From: Trichobilharzia szidati
Lineage: Eukaryota; Platyhelminthes; Trematoda; Strigeidida; Schistosomatidae
Direction: 5' to 3'
DNA length: 64,000 nt
NCBI GenBank assembly: GCA_944472155.2
Contig: OX235273.1
Span: forward strand, 102,756,582-102,820,581
Of this stretch, positions 28,101-43,100 are shown one piece after another. Under the pieces are notes generated by a model. That model was not told where the DNA came from and did not search any database. It worked only from the letters and a program-made list of their open reading frames with translations. How positions within the stretch are numbered: position 1 is the first letter of the stretch; each line of letters opens with the position of its first letter. A program made the translations under genes and the position numbers.

Positions 28101-31100
28101 GAATATTAGTAGTTGGATATCACTGGTGTCAAATTAATTTTTAAGGATTACCTAGATTACAGTGAACCTCTTCTTCAACGGTGTAAATCTCATCAGTATT
28201 GGGTTCATTTGTACTTGATTTGGAAATCAGAACACCCGACCCATCCTCGCTGCCAAATTTATATACTTATGATAATACTGGGTTGCAGGATTCTGTTTTT
28301 ACTGTTAATTCAACTCGTATCAATTCAATATACGACTGAACACTCGACCACTATATTTTCACTCAAAGAAAGCAAACATTTATTGCTCCGTACAAAAAAT
28401 CATAACAGTAGTAACTGCAGCTATTTATAAAGTTTTCAGTGGCAATAAATTGCCACTTCAAGATGTAAAATATTATGTTTTCACTGTCGTCTCCATTTCT
28501 TTGCGTTCCTACTGGAATGTAGGACTTCAAACTTGAGCTTTGAAATTTCAGTGTTGGCGGTGTTTATTATGAGGTGGGTTTGCCAGCCTTATGCCAAAAC
28601 CACTGTCTTAACCGAGTTTACTAACGGCTAAGATTGGTCTAGGAGTACGTCGGCTGGGAATCGGGCCTGGATTACATGTGCGTAGTTGACAAACATTCGA
28701 CTATTAAATGCGGGCGCACTTTTAAATCCAACAACATGACCTTTAATATCCCTTAGGGTCAAATATCTGGTGCATAAATCTCTTGGGAAACACTAGCTTG
28801 TGATATATCTTCTTGTTAGATGATTGGAAACAATCGGTATGAAGCCCTGATCCTACGTTTCATGCTTGTTGACACTTGTCAGTCAGCAAGGCGTGTCAGC
28901 AATTTTGAGGGACCTCGTGTCCACCTTGAGAACTGAATCCGAGTGACCCAGTGCCGCAGTCAGAAGTGGGCTCACGATTAACCCTTTATGGGATTGTAAC
29001 GGGTAGTTTGACTGGACACTTGGTAACAACTAATGTCATACGTCTGGTCATTCGATTGATGCAGACTGAATTCTATCAAGCATGTTTGCAATGGGTTCAC
29101 CAATCTAAGTGACGAGTTGCAGTATGCATGAAACGTAGGCTGAAGGCTTCTTGCCAGTAGCCTCCAACCATCTTACAACAATCCAGAGTACACTGTGCTG
29201 GCGAGCCACCTAGTATGGTAGCTTCATTGCAGATTATAGCTGCTGATAGAATTCAGCAATATACACCAACACCAACGACTAGATGAGGGACATTTCTTTC
29301 TGCCTATCTTCTGATGAGAATATCTCCTGTCTGCCTAACAGTAATAATCTTGCTGTTTTCACGTTTCATTTTTTCTAGGTGTATGCACACTGTTATCAGT
29401 GCATAAAGTTAAATATGTTTACCAGCCATCTGCCACTGATATTACTACTATTCCTACTACCAACAATTATGCTAAATCCTCCAATTTACCAAAAGATACA
29501 ATCCATTTGCCTAAAAATCATCGTTTACAAAATGTCATCATTGAAGCGTTAAACAAAGAAGGCCTGACACCATCTGTAATCAATGACTCATTGAAAAACA
29601 CTAATAACAATAACAACACTAAAAGTACAGCCTGTTGGTTAATTGAAGATTATGTTTCTCCTGGTCTAGAATTACTCCTGATATGTATTGCTAGATTACA
29701 GGATAAAATGATTGGTAAAGGTATAGCAGAACGCCTGAGCTGTTTACTACACGATAATTGGTCTTCTTATGATGAGTAAGTTACTTATATCTTGTTTTGT
29801 TTTTATAAGTAATATTTATTAGTATTAGTATTGTCATTATTTTTTGATAACTGTCTGTACTGGCAACCAAGTTTCTGGGCTGGAATCCCACTTCATTTAA
29901 TTCAACCTAACACATCTTGGTAGTATCATCAGCTCCGACAGATCCAAGTTTGGCTGTTGGCCACCAGCTGCTCCTGGTATGGACGCTTTGACTGTGTCTG
30001 AGGATCAACTTTAAGCAATTTGATGAATGGTGACTATCAGTGGAATCCAGCATGTGCTGCATTTCGTCGTGTTTGGGTCTCGTCAACTTGACTTGCCTGC
30101 ATTCCCCAGAGAGTCAGTGATCAAGGTGTTCCCACTGAGACTCGAACCCGGTGCCCATCGTTTGAAACTAGATCTTATTGCTTTCAATCATATGATATCA
30201 TCTCGCATAAATTTTATCTATTCCAAATTATCCCAGCATTAGATACTGCCTCGAGTTTATACAGTAGCGGCCTAACCATTCGTTTAAATCGCTATGATGA
30301 AGCAACGTGTCACACGCTGGTGAAGTTAAACTATAGCAGCTACCCCGTCATGTGGTCGACAACGAATTAGATATTACAGGTGGTATAACTAAATCGATTT
30401 ATGTCTTCTATTTTGGATTCGTTAAACGAGTTCCAGGATGATGGAGCATTTGATTTCCATCCATTAACTTGTTTCACTAAAACATACATATAGGAGGGAA
30501 GCTTTGCAGGATAATTGGTCATTTGGAAGGATTGAGATTTCGGCGTAAATTAAGGCACAGCAGTTAAAGATATAAACAGATCTCAAAATTTTCTTTTGCT
30601 TTGTGTTCTTTATTTTTCGACTTTCTGAAGAATACTATCTGCATATTGCTCATATTTTAAACACGTTTTCTTGTGTTATGTCTCTTTGTCTCTCTCTTCA
30701 AATAGTGTTTGTTCTGCCTACTATACTCGTATGCAAATTGATTCATATTGTCAAACAACTAATGAAGATTTGGCATCCAATCGTTTTCTGACTAAATCGT
30801 CAAATCTGCCTAACACGAAAGATACCCTACACTATTTATCCTATTCCTCATGGTTATGTAAACTACGCGAAACGGCTTGGTTGCCTGTTGAACAACAACA
30901 GCAAGAACAGACTAAACCAGACGGTGGCAAAGACAACGACAACGCATCAATTCAACTTTTAAGTCCTACCACATCAGGTCAGTTAGTTTATTCACCAGCA
31001 GCTTTCTTTCAACTGGAATCACAAAATACCAGTTTATATCAACTATTGAAAGAAACTTGTTATATTTGGTCACCTGGGGAATATATTCAAAAAACTCCAC

Positions 31101-34100
31101 TGGATAGTCAATTTACAAAAGCTATTGGTCTTATCGATCGGCCAGAACGTTCAACATTTGAAGTAAGCTGTTTCTTTGCTTTGCTTCGCTTCGCTTTGTT
31201 TTTGGTTTTTTGAAATATGTATTTTCAAGAGTTTGTTTGCATGGATCAGATTTATTCTTACGAGTTTGACCAGGGATTGACATCAGTTAGAGAACCATTG
31301 AAAACCAAGGAGTACTAGATAGCTGTTTCATCGTAGTCTGGGAATCATCGGCAGTATGCGCACACTGGGGTTCGAACTCAGGACCACTGAATCGTGTCCC
31401 AGTGGCTGAATGGTATACGAGCCAGCTTACCTTGTAATCGGAAGGTCCTGGGTTCGAACCCTGTTAACGTGTGCTTACTGCCGATGATTCCCAAACTAGG
31501 ATAAAACAGTTGTCCAGTACTCCCTGGTTCTCAGTGGTTTCAGGTCCAAGGCTTCCTGCCGATCGCCTCCAACCATCTAATATCATCAAATCAATGTGCA
31601 CCGTGATGGCGTGCTATCTAGAATGGTGGCCACATTGTAAACCTGACTGATAGAACTCAGTCTGCACTGAACAAAGCACTAGACATATCACACTAGTTAC
31701 TAGTGTCCAATCAAAGTATCCACTACAGTCCTACAAGAGGTCAATTGCGAGCCCGAATAGCTCAGTGGTAACGTCTCTGACTGCAGTACTCACTGGATGA
31801 CGGGTTCGGATCTCAGGAGGGACATGAGTTCTTTCAAGGTTGTGTAGATACGCCTTGCTGACTGGTGATTCCCAACTATCACGAAACCTAGGTCAGACAA
31901 GGCTTCCTGCAGATCGCCTCCAACCATCTTGTATCATTGGTACATATCCTCAGGTGATTTGATAAATAATGCTTCAGTTATCAGTCAACCTAGTCGTCAC
32001 CTTCCTTGATGAAAAAACACAGCATGACTCTATGAAGTCTTTAACTGTTGGTTGAAGTCACGTGGATTTTTGTAGATTGCCTAACTGGAATCTTTGAGCC
32101 AGGAACAGGAGGGATTGTTGGTGATATTATGGCTCAAAATCATTCTCAATGGCTCAGATGCCTTCAGTTTGTATTATCTTTGTAATTCATTAAGTCATCA
32201 GAATTCTTCCTCTAATAAATATCCCTTCATCAATATTAGAAATCATATAGATGTTGATGTATTTTATTCTATACTTTTTCTTTTTTCTCTCTTCTCACAG
32301 GCTTTAATGAAATCTCTGGGTGAAAAGGCTAAAGCTAATCCCTTCGATATGCCTTATTTAACACCAGATTTAATGTTATTCATATATCGTACTGCTGTAC
32401 AATATTATCTATGTGAAGATTACTCTTATCATTATGATGATTCTCAGGCATCTGGATCAAATTCTACTGGGAAATCATTAAATCAATGGCTACGTTATGT
32501 ATTCGCTAATCCTGACTATCCGTGTATATTAGTTCAATGTCCAAGAAGCATTCCACCGATTAAACCTGTGGGCAGTAAACGTCCACGTAAAGATCATGAT
32601 GATAACAATAATAATAATACCATAAATCCAGCCTCTGTGAATAGTATCAGTGATTACGATTGTCCTATATGCTGTATTAGTAGTAGTTCTAGTGCTACTA
32701 ATATCAATATCACAAAATCAGCATCAACTATACCAGGAAAACGACTGCATTGGTCAAGAGTTGGTTATACACCTATAATGGATACGGATACTGATGCAGA
32801 TGGTGAATCTACACCGATATATCATCTAGTTGATATTGATATGGTCTGTTGGCAGTCAGTAGCTATTGATCATATTCTTAATAATACTGATAGTGATGCT
32901 GTGGTTGTTGTTAGTGAGAAAGTTCGAGCAACAACACTTGCCGATAATGCTGATATGGATGAAGATGAAGAAGAAGACATGGTTAGCGGATATGCTGATG
33001 ATCAGTGTGTCCTGATGTTACCTTCTACAGGGCTTAGTGAAGAAACAACAGTATTTCCAATGAAACCTGTTCATCGTTCACGTGTATTTGTCTTATCGAA
33101 ATCTTATGGTTCAGAGACACGTCAATTCTTTGTTGAAAAGCTTGGTGTAAGTTTTACACTATTATTATTAGTTATTAATTATTAGAAATACAAATTTCAG
33201 GAAGGCTTCGTGTGCTTTTGGGAGTGTGTGGGTGGTTGTTACTTCCCGGCTGCTCACATCGCGGAAGTTAATTGATTTTTCGGGTCCCTGAAACAGAAGG
33301 AGGGTTAGTATTGCGTAACCACAGAGCCCAAGCGACAACTGGTTGAGACCGGTCACACACGGCCTGTATGAGCTGGTTTCTTGGTTTGGTTCCGTATTAG
33401 TAAACTAACCGCCGGTTACGGACCACCTTAGGGTAAGTCGGGATGTACAATTGTTGGGGTCGTCCTCTTCTAACCCCCTCTCTCCAGAGGGGAGAGACAG
33501 CATAGCTGGCATGTTGGTCATCTGACGGGAACAGCTTACTGTTGTTACATCCCTGTTCCCCAGCAGTACGACTTCGCCCACAGACCCCCAGCATAGTGTG
33601 AAAAAAATTCTTACACTGTGCCGGTAGCTGCTTTTAGTCTAGTCGCTATCCTAACAGCCTTCCTCTCATGGTAAGACCTTCAGGAACAATAGTTCCAGCC
33701 AGTGTAGCTTGTTGGGTCATTGCGATATGCAAGCCCAACCACCATGTCAAGGTAGCAGATATCGGTTGGGGAAATACAAAGTTTGTACATTATAGGCACC
33801 ATGACATGCGCCACACGAAATCTCATACTCTGTACGAGGTTTGGGATACTACTATCTGAATGTCCAAATCGAAGCAGGTGGTTATCTAATGGGGCAACCT
33901 CACCTTGAACCTTTGACTCATCTCTACAAGACAGTGGAGCAGCGTCCAGAGCTACGTTCCCATGGTTACCAGTGACTAAAACAGGTTAACACGTCATTAG
34001 ATACTTTCGAATTCTGGATCCCATGCACACACACATAGATTTGGAATCAGGGTTTTCTAGCTCCTTTTTGTGTCTCTACATCTCCACCAGTCTAGTTGTA

Positions 34101-37100
34101 AGCTCCAGATGTTCTCATTCGCTGTTTCATTTTCTTAAAGGACAGGTCTGCCGCTTGAAGCTAGTGGATAAGAATTACTTGGTGACTTAGGGTACCTGAG
34201 TGATTACTCAAATTGTAACGCTATTTGTATATATACATATATATATGTTATGTATTTAAAATTGTATATTTGCTGCCATAAATAAATTTATGTTTTTCTT
34301 GAGATTTGAAATTACATAACTTATTTCCGAAGTGAGCAGTTTTACAGAGGTCTGTTTGGTCGTCAAGCAACTTCTTGTTGGGTTGAGTGATGTTTATGTG
34401 GTATTGATGCTTCTACTCTATAGGGTTATTGTACTGTCTTGAGGTGGAAGGGTTATAATCGCGAAAATTTCACTATCATTCTAGGTAGTGTATTCAGTAG
34501 TAACTTCAAATACATATTTTGAAAGTCCTATTTAAGTATGTCAGTTTTTTTAATAGTTTAATAATATCCTTTATAAAATTATTATTATTGTTCCTTCCTT
34601 GGGCTCTGATCGGAATATAGGCCTTCAGCAACACATCTCTATTGTAATCTGTTTCCTGTTATCCTTTATAGTTAACTTCACTACTGCCCACAAAGTTCCA
34701 TGTCTTTACATGATTTCCACCATGTTACTGTCGGATCCCCAACTTTTATCGCTTTTCATTCCGTTTCCACTCGAGGAACTAGTGTGTGGTGGTGGCACTC
34801 AACGGTCGTTTCATCGTCTATGCTTAGTACTCTTGCTATTTTCTGCTCCATATTTGTTGAGTTAACCGAGCGAAAAGGTACCTGTTGATGAAAGCCTGCA
34901 AAAGCCTATTTAATGTGCTTTTGGGGACGTCTGTGCCAAGTTTGGCTTACTTGATAATAGTGTTGAAAATCCGTATCCTCTTTCTTATGCCTATAGGAGA
35001 CCATGTTGGATTCGAGTTTCAGTGGGAACACCATCAGTCATTGAAGATTGAGATGTATATCCTGATGACGAGTCCCAAATAGGACGAAATACACATCATA
35101 GATTCTATGACTAGCCATTATTACTCGAATAAGATCCCTATCTGATCTGTTTGATCTAAGCGCTTTATTTACAGTGAATAAATCACTCGTCCTAATCACC
35201 TTATGCGCCTACCAAAGTTTAGGTTAGTCAAAGAGGCGCAAATCTACTCGGAATTATATTTACTGAAATAGTTTCATTAGCTGTTTTTTTGTTTTAAAAA
35301 AATAATCAATATTGAGTTTCTTTCTCACTTATTTGCTTTTCAGTTGCCAACCACTTCAACAATAAATGAAATTCTCTCCTTACGTCCTAATCTACCGAAA
35401 AATGCCATGATGAAAAATCATATGAAATCTATGCATGAATTTAATAAGCGTTTAAGTCATTGGTACGCCTTATTAGATTATTGTATACGTGAAGAATACT
35501 TTACAACACAATGTCGGCTGAAAGAGGATGAAAATAATAATAATAATAATAGTGGTGATCAGAAAAAGCCGGATGAGCAACGAAGAAAGCGAACGAAACA
35601 ACCTCGAAATCTTTCAGCCAATACTACTACTACTGCTAGTAACATCGATGTAGAGTTGAATAAAAGTCCACTCATGAAACATATCAGACAATTTCCTATT
35701 TTATTAGATTCATTGGGACAATGGCATAGACCGTGTGATGTAAGTTCATCTTTTTTCACGTAATTGAGTGATGAGTGTATACTTGTGTGTGTGTGTTATG
35801 TTCATTGGTCAAGATATGCTATACTGATGTTATTATTATAATATTATTGTTCCCTTGGGTTCCTAGTGCAACATAGGGCTTCAATTGCACGTCTCCACTT
35901 GCTTCTGTCTTCTGCTGTACTTTTCACTTGCATCCATGTTAGTTCATACTGTTTCAGCTCCTCTTCAAACGATCTCCTCCATGTCACCCTTGGACGTCCC
36001 ACTCGCCGCTTCCCTTTCGGGTTCCACTCGAGCACTGGCTTGACGCGCGATGTCACTCAACGGCCTCCTCAGCGAGTGTCCAATCCATCTCCACTTCCTC
36101 CTGCATATTTGTTGAGCGATTGGTCCTTGTTTTGTTTGTTCCCATAGTTTCTTGTTGGTGATTCTTTCCGGCCATCTGATCTTCAGTATAGAGCCAGAGA
36201 AGACAGTTGTTGATAAAGGTCTGCAACAGGCTGTTGGAAATATTCTTTGTGACCCGCCAAGTTTCTGATCCGTATAGAAGAACTGACTGACTTGACGTTT
36301 GTATTGAAAATCCGAATTTTGTTCTTGATGCTGAGTGACGGAAATTTCCAGATTGGTTTCTGTTTGGTGAATGTGTTTCTCGCCTTCCCGATTCTCGATT
36401 TGACATCCTCGTCCATTCCTCCTGTAGTTGAGACAATGCTCCCTAGATACGTGAATGAAGTAACCTCTTTCAAATCCCTCCCCTTGAATCCCTGTCTTCT
36501 CGTTTCCCACTGTCTGACGCATAATGCAGTCCATCACAGGAATATCATTGGTGATAATAAGCACGCTTATCTGACTCCTGTGTTTACTCCAAACACGTCA
36601 CTGAGTTTTCCGTTGTGGATCACTTGACATGTGCCGTTGTCGTACAGCTGTTGAATAAGGTTGATGAATATTTGGGGTAAGTCGTAGTACTCGAGTAGTT
36701 TCCAAATTATTGTACTGATGTAACATTTTTTTATGTTTAAATTTAATGGTTCTACAGTTTTCACCAACTGGCAGTGTATGTTATCCATGTCTTAGTATGT
36801 AAGACTGTTTATCCAGTTAAGTGCCTATGCATTTCATCGTCCGTCTTGAGATATTGACGTACCTTTCGGTTTTAACTCCGATTCACCTGCTTCAATCATT
36901 TGGGTAGTAGCAATAGCTTTTAGACGCTATTCAAGTGTTGGTTTGCAGGTATTTGATAGGTTACCGGACTTCATCAAACAATAGTTGTTTGGCTACTTAG
37001 TAGCCATCTAATGCCTGAAAGACAGGTTATGGATAACTGGTTGTTATGATCTAAGTTACTAATTTGTTATGAAGCTGTCGCTAACTAATATGATCTCGTT

Positions 37101-40100
37101 GACAGTTGAAACAATTACAATTGAAACTTAACAACAATACCTCTTTGATCAATTCGTTCTGTACAAACGTTTTGTGGAAATGTGGCTCATAGGCTCAATT
37201 GCTCAGTTTTCAGCAAATGGGTCATCTGGTCAATTACCCTGCATCTACTACAGGCTGCACAAGTCGGTGGTATCACCAGTCCTTACACCATAACTGTTGC
37301 TCTTAGCCCACCAGGACTCATGGTAACCGAAATTTTCCTTGAAAGATGTAATTGATGAACTGGGATTCTACTTCCGGTACATGGATGGTACATTTTTGAT
37401 TATGAGAAGTCAGGGTGAAGCAAAGAACATCCTGGAAATATATAAAGATTTTCATTCTGCAATAAATTTTACCATCGAGAAAGAAAGAGACTCTAGTATT
37501 TCATTTTTAGACGTTCTTATGACTAGAAAAGAGGATGGTACAATAAGAAGACGTGTGTATAGAAAACTTACATGGACTGGTCAGCATACTCATTTTTTCA
37601 GCTTCGTGTCTTTGAAATACAAATGCAACCTGATTAAGTGCTTGGTCCACAAAACAAGACCAATCTGCTCTGATGAATATCTTGATGAAGAGCTTAGTAT
37701 TATGAGACAGTTGCTGAGTGAGAACGGTTATCCAGAAAATTTCATCGATAAGAATATGAATCAAGATTCAAGGCTGGTTAAAGTAACAACAGTTCAGAAA
37801 AAGGCCTTATTCTTACAACTTCAGTTCCTCGGGGATAATATCAGTGAGATATTAACACAACGCCTTAGAAATGCAGTAAAAAGAGCATTCAGTGCTGCTG
37901 AATTATGCTATGTCTACATAACCATCCCTATTTTGGGTTCGGGCGTAAAACATACACTGCCTAATTTTGCCTCTTCTATGTGTAGTTACCACTTTGACTG
38001 CTCCTGTCAAGTCAGTTACCATTGGCCGTACAATTAGGCGTGTTTATCGTCCGATTTCCGAGCAACATCCTGCGTGGTTAAGTAAAGGACAAAAACAAAT
38101 CCACTCATATCTGTATTCCATCTCATCTTGTGGATACAGAACACAAAATTGATGTTAACGAAGCTTTCAAACTCTTCTACCCTACCGTCTACTACATATT
38201 GCAGAGGTCATTGTGATCCACATTAGGAAGCCTTACCTTTTGTATCCAAAAGAAGCTGGTTTAGACACTGTCCTTAACTTGGCTATCTAGGTTTTAATGA
38301 TCCTCAATTTGTTGTGGAAATTTCTTTAATTTTCTTTGATATTCTATTTGCCAATACATTTTTATGCTTATTATAATTCATGCATCTTTCGTGAACTGTA
38401 ATTCCACTGAGCTTATTTAACAAGTCATTAGTATTGAAAAACACCAATATTGTTAATAACGGCTATTCTAGAATATTCTGTGTATACAAACATATATACA
38501 TAATTGTATAGCCAGAAGAGGAAATTATCGAAAAGGATATTCTTTGCTCAACTTATTTTTAAACAATTCAATTGATATCATCAACCTTTGCATGCAGTTC
38601 GTTGTGGAACGTATTGAATTTTATAGAGCTATGGCTGATTTGTTTCGACTTTCGGTCAATGGTTTTAGGGTTTGAATTCCACCCTACCTACTTCTGCTTA
38701 GATAACTAGTTAGCTAGTATCATTGGCTTTCACAAAAAGAGTGTGGCTCATAGGCCAGTATATTCGGTAACTAATTATGCATTGGATGTTACTCAAAGTG
38801 ATTTGTCTTCGTTTTTTTCTGTATTTCTCCTTTCTAGGTTGTTACACTGTTGCCTTCTGAAGTGACTACTGACTCACATACACTTGTTGCTGATAAAGTT
38901 TGTTTATTCGCTTGGTCGAAACCAATGTACGCTAAAATGATTCATGAAGAAATTGTTTCTAAAAAGCTGAATGAGGATAATAATACTAATAATGATGATG
39001 GTAGTCGTAATACTTCATTTGGAGTTCTAGCGCAAAGTTTGCAGTGTCTACATTCACGATATACAACAATTAATCATCCTACAAGACCTCATTTATCATC
39101 AGGATCATCAACATTCAGTACTTCACTTTTATTGGATCAGTTTACGTCATCGGCATCGTCGACGCTGTCGTCATCATTGCAGTCATCAACAGCAGCAGCA
39201 TTATCATCATCAAGACAATATCATAATGAAGGAACTGCACATAGTCTACTGCTTGATTTATTGGGTTTACCGGTTAGTTCTGTTGTTTTAATTACTTGTA
39301 AAGTCAAAATACTGAGATCCGAGGTGAACACAGAAAATTTCCTTTTCGATAACTTCTTCTTCTTCACCAGGTTCTACAGATATATGCCTCCATAAATCTT
39401 AGGTCATCTTTTTTAGCTAACTGTATGAGTTCAAGGGATTCAGTTCGCTTCTGAAGTTCTCAGTTGTAAGTGATGATATATAGCATATAAATGCAGAAGC
39501 ACTAAATTGAACATCAAAAGTAAATGATCCTGAATAATGACGAATATATAGTAGAAGCAGTTGTAGTGAATGCTTATGACTAATGTTCATCGCACTAGAT
39601 TTTAACCATCACTATTATTGTATTATTATTCCCTTGGGTTTCGAGTGGAACATAGGGCTTCCACAAGACATCTTCACTTTGTTCTATTTTCTGCCATCCT
39701 CTTCATCTGGGCCAACGATCGCCCATAATCTCTCACCTCCTTTTCCTCAAACGATCTCCGTGTCACCCTCGAAACCGACGACCGACTCATCACTTCCCAT
39801 GTGTGGATTCCACACGAGCGATGGCCTGTATTGCGCGCGATGTCATTCGACGGCATCATCAATGTATGCCCATTCCATCTTCATTCGCTCGTACATATTT
39901 GTTGAGCAATCGGCTCTCGCCGATTGGTTCGTTATCAGCCACTTTCTCGTTGCTGATTGAGTGACAGTAGAACATTTCCAAACTGTTTTCAGGTTGATGA
40001 ACGCGAATCTTGGCTTTCCGATTCTGGCTGGCTGGCTGGCTGGCTTTGACATCTTTATTCGTTCCGTCTGCCTGTAGTTGAAAGGATTTTAATCTTAGTG

Positions 40101-43100
40101 ATTATAAACTTCATATGGATGAACGACAATCTTAACAACAGGAATAGAAATTGGCGTAGAAGGCATGTAAATGTATTACTGAGTCTAAATAGGAAAACAA
40201 TAGGTGAAGAGCCATTAAGTAGAGGAGTTGCATTAGTAGAAGGAAGGCAAGATAATGGAGATGAAGATGAAGACAAAGATGAATGAGGATTAGAGAGGTT
40301 TGTTTATACAGTGTGCAATATTAAGGTTTCAGCGGGGGGGTCGGGGGGTTATTTGTACATACAAGATGGAAGGTCATACTAGCTTTATGACGGGTTTTGA
40401 CTAGGTGGTCTAATACAGAACACTGTTGATTGTGTTTACCACACCTTTATTCAACCATACTGAGCAAGGAAAAACTAATTACCTAGAACAACGGTCAATA
40501 TAATTGGCTTTACAGGAGCAGTTGAAGTGATATATATACCAAAAGAAGTATCTAGCCTATATATTTCGTCTTTCTGGTTTCGAAGTCGTAACTGGTCGTG
40601 TGGAAAATATGACCTGCAGTTTATTCGGCAGGTTTATTATTTCACTTTATACACGTCATCTCTGAATTGTAATCAAATGCATATAGGCTTCTCGTTTATA
40701 AATATATAGAACATTTCTTTTTGACTTCCTTGGCTATATGTTTCGTGATGAACACTTTACTGGTTAGCAGCTTTCTTCAAATTGAGGTATCAAGTGGAAT
40801 CTTAAGTTCGTTCTTCATTACATTTTCTGAATATATTATATTGCTTTGACCTTGTAATTGAGTGAATAACTGAGGCGACAGTGGTGATAAATACAAAATC
40901 GATGAATGTTAGAATTTAGTTGCATCGGTTAATGCAAATTTAAAGCAATTTCAACAAATGTTGTATTGGGGAAAAAAGTATAAGATGGGATAATAGTCCA
41001 TTGGTTAAGATATTCCTGTTGAATGGTAAAATTTTTTAATGGATCTAGAAGATCGCAAAAAGTGATTGCATCTGCATTATTGACAATTATCTTGAGTCAT
41101 GTCTAGCAACAGTCTGCAACTGTCGATTGTAAGCTTCTTCAAGATCTCAGTTAGTAAAGGCAAGTCAACTCCTACGCATTTTGCCCAAACCAGAAGCGTC
41201 AGTGGCACAGCTGTAGTATGCTTGCCAACCACACAGGTGTTTTGGGGTTCGATCCCCGGCCGACGCACTCCTTTACCTCGTTAAGCCAATAACAAGACTG
41301 GTAAAGTGGAAAGGTCGGGCATGACGCTAGAAACCCCAGCCCGTAAAAATAAATACCACTGCTACTGAAGCATGAAAGCTCTGGCTTGAATTAGCCCTAT
41401 GTTCCAATGGGAACGTAAAGGAATAAAGAAGGAGAAGCAACTATGACTCAGTATCTAGTAGATTGACAGACAGTGTAAGGAGAAGACAAAAATGTAGGTT
41501 TCTGTAAATTTTAGGTAAGAAACCTTTCAACCAGTGCTCTTGCTTGTTTATATTCAATTTCCAGCACATGAGTTATCCGTCGGGGATTCACGTTTCGTAT
41601 ATGTCTCTAACTTGCTGTGTTTCTAAAGTTCTAATATCCCTGTCTTCTGATTGTAACCAGTGAATACAGTATAATGGATCCAGTGAAGTTTTTGACTTAT
41701 GCGACGTACTAATTGAAATATCTCGGTGATAATACACACCGTTGTGCAAAATAGTACATTAATGATTTAATGTTAATCGACCAATATCAGTAAACATGAA
41801 ATTTAATGCCAGGATGTTCTACCGAAGGAATCTTCTAGATACATCATATCTGTGCTTTATTCATTTATCTAGTGCTCAAAGCTGTACAATATATGGTCTA
41901 CCTCACTGAAATGACGTTAGATGGTTGAAGATAGTCGACAAGAAGTCTTCAACACTTAGGTTTCGTGCTTGCTGACACGTTTTCAACACGGCGTATCTAC
42001 AGTCTTGTATGAACTCATTTCCTCTTTGGGATCCGAATATTTCAGTGTTAACGTATGTTTTTGACTGCAACACTTGTTGATGCTGGTTTGAATCTCACAG
42101 GGGGGGGATATGAGTTCATCCAACTGATGACCAGACGCATGACACTGGTGCTACTACCTATTGATCAATCGAAGTAATTGACACTGTATAAATATGAGTT
42201 TAAATGACACGCCTCTTTCATAAACTTCTTTACACTGGGAGTCGTCCTATGGCTTTTTGGTTTTAGGTTAATTTGTATTTCCCCGTTGATTGATGATAAT
42301 TGATATCTGTTGCATAATAGGTGGATTTTGTGGACCCAGTGGCTTGGTGGTTAACGCTTTTTCGCGTTTGAAACGATGGATGGTGAAATGTTGGAGTCCC
42401 AGTGGGAATATCATCCATCTATCAATGTATTGGATGGGGGGGGGGGACATCCATCTAAATCGACTCACAAATAGATTTCACTGCTACTCATCACTGAACG
42501 AATCATTCTACGATGTATTTATTCTCCTTATTTTTTAAAAGTGTCGTTACAGTTTTCTTTACTGTTGCTTTTTACACTTGTTCTATATTAACACTTTTTT
42601 TCTATAGATCATAGATCATACTGGTGATTTAATCGTTAAACATCACGGAGATAAAAGCTGTATCATCACAGAGCCACAGTCAGATTCCTTTATGATACCA
42701 TGTCGATCATTGGATATGTTTTTAAAAGGTTTAATGCGTTTAATCCTGTTGTGGTGTAATTCAACACAATCGTTTTCCAATAATGTTAATAATAATCCTA
42801 GTCACTCTTCTAACAGTAGTAGTACTGCTACTAGACAGTATATTTCCAACTCCACAACAGCTACTGCGATTGAACAGGAGGCTATTCGTTCAATTATTGA
42901 ATCAAAAGAGATTAATGCATTTCTGGTACGTTTATTTTATTATTATTATTTTTATTCGTTTGTGTTCCGGGTGGAACATAGGACTTTTAGTTTTGAAGAT
43001 TCTAGTAGCGGTGTTGTCTTTATGCGACTTGGGGTAGCTAACCTCTTGTCAAACCTTCCGTCGCTTCCGGACTTCCTGTTGGCTAGTAAACTAGTCAAGG

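Noticed and set aside
35965..36564. 199-codon antisense frame as a host gene
   Set aside because: Part of a frameshifted LINE-B reverse transcriptase; neighbouring frames continue the same protein.
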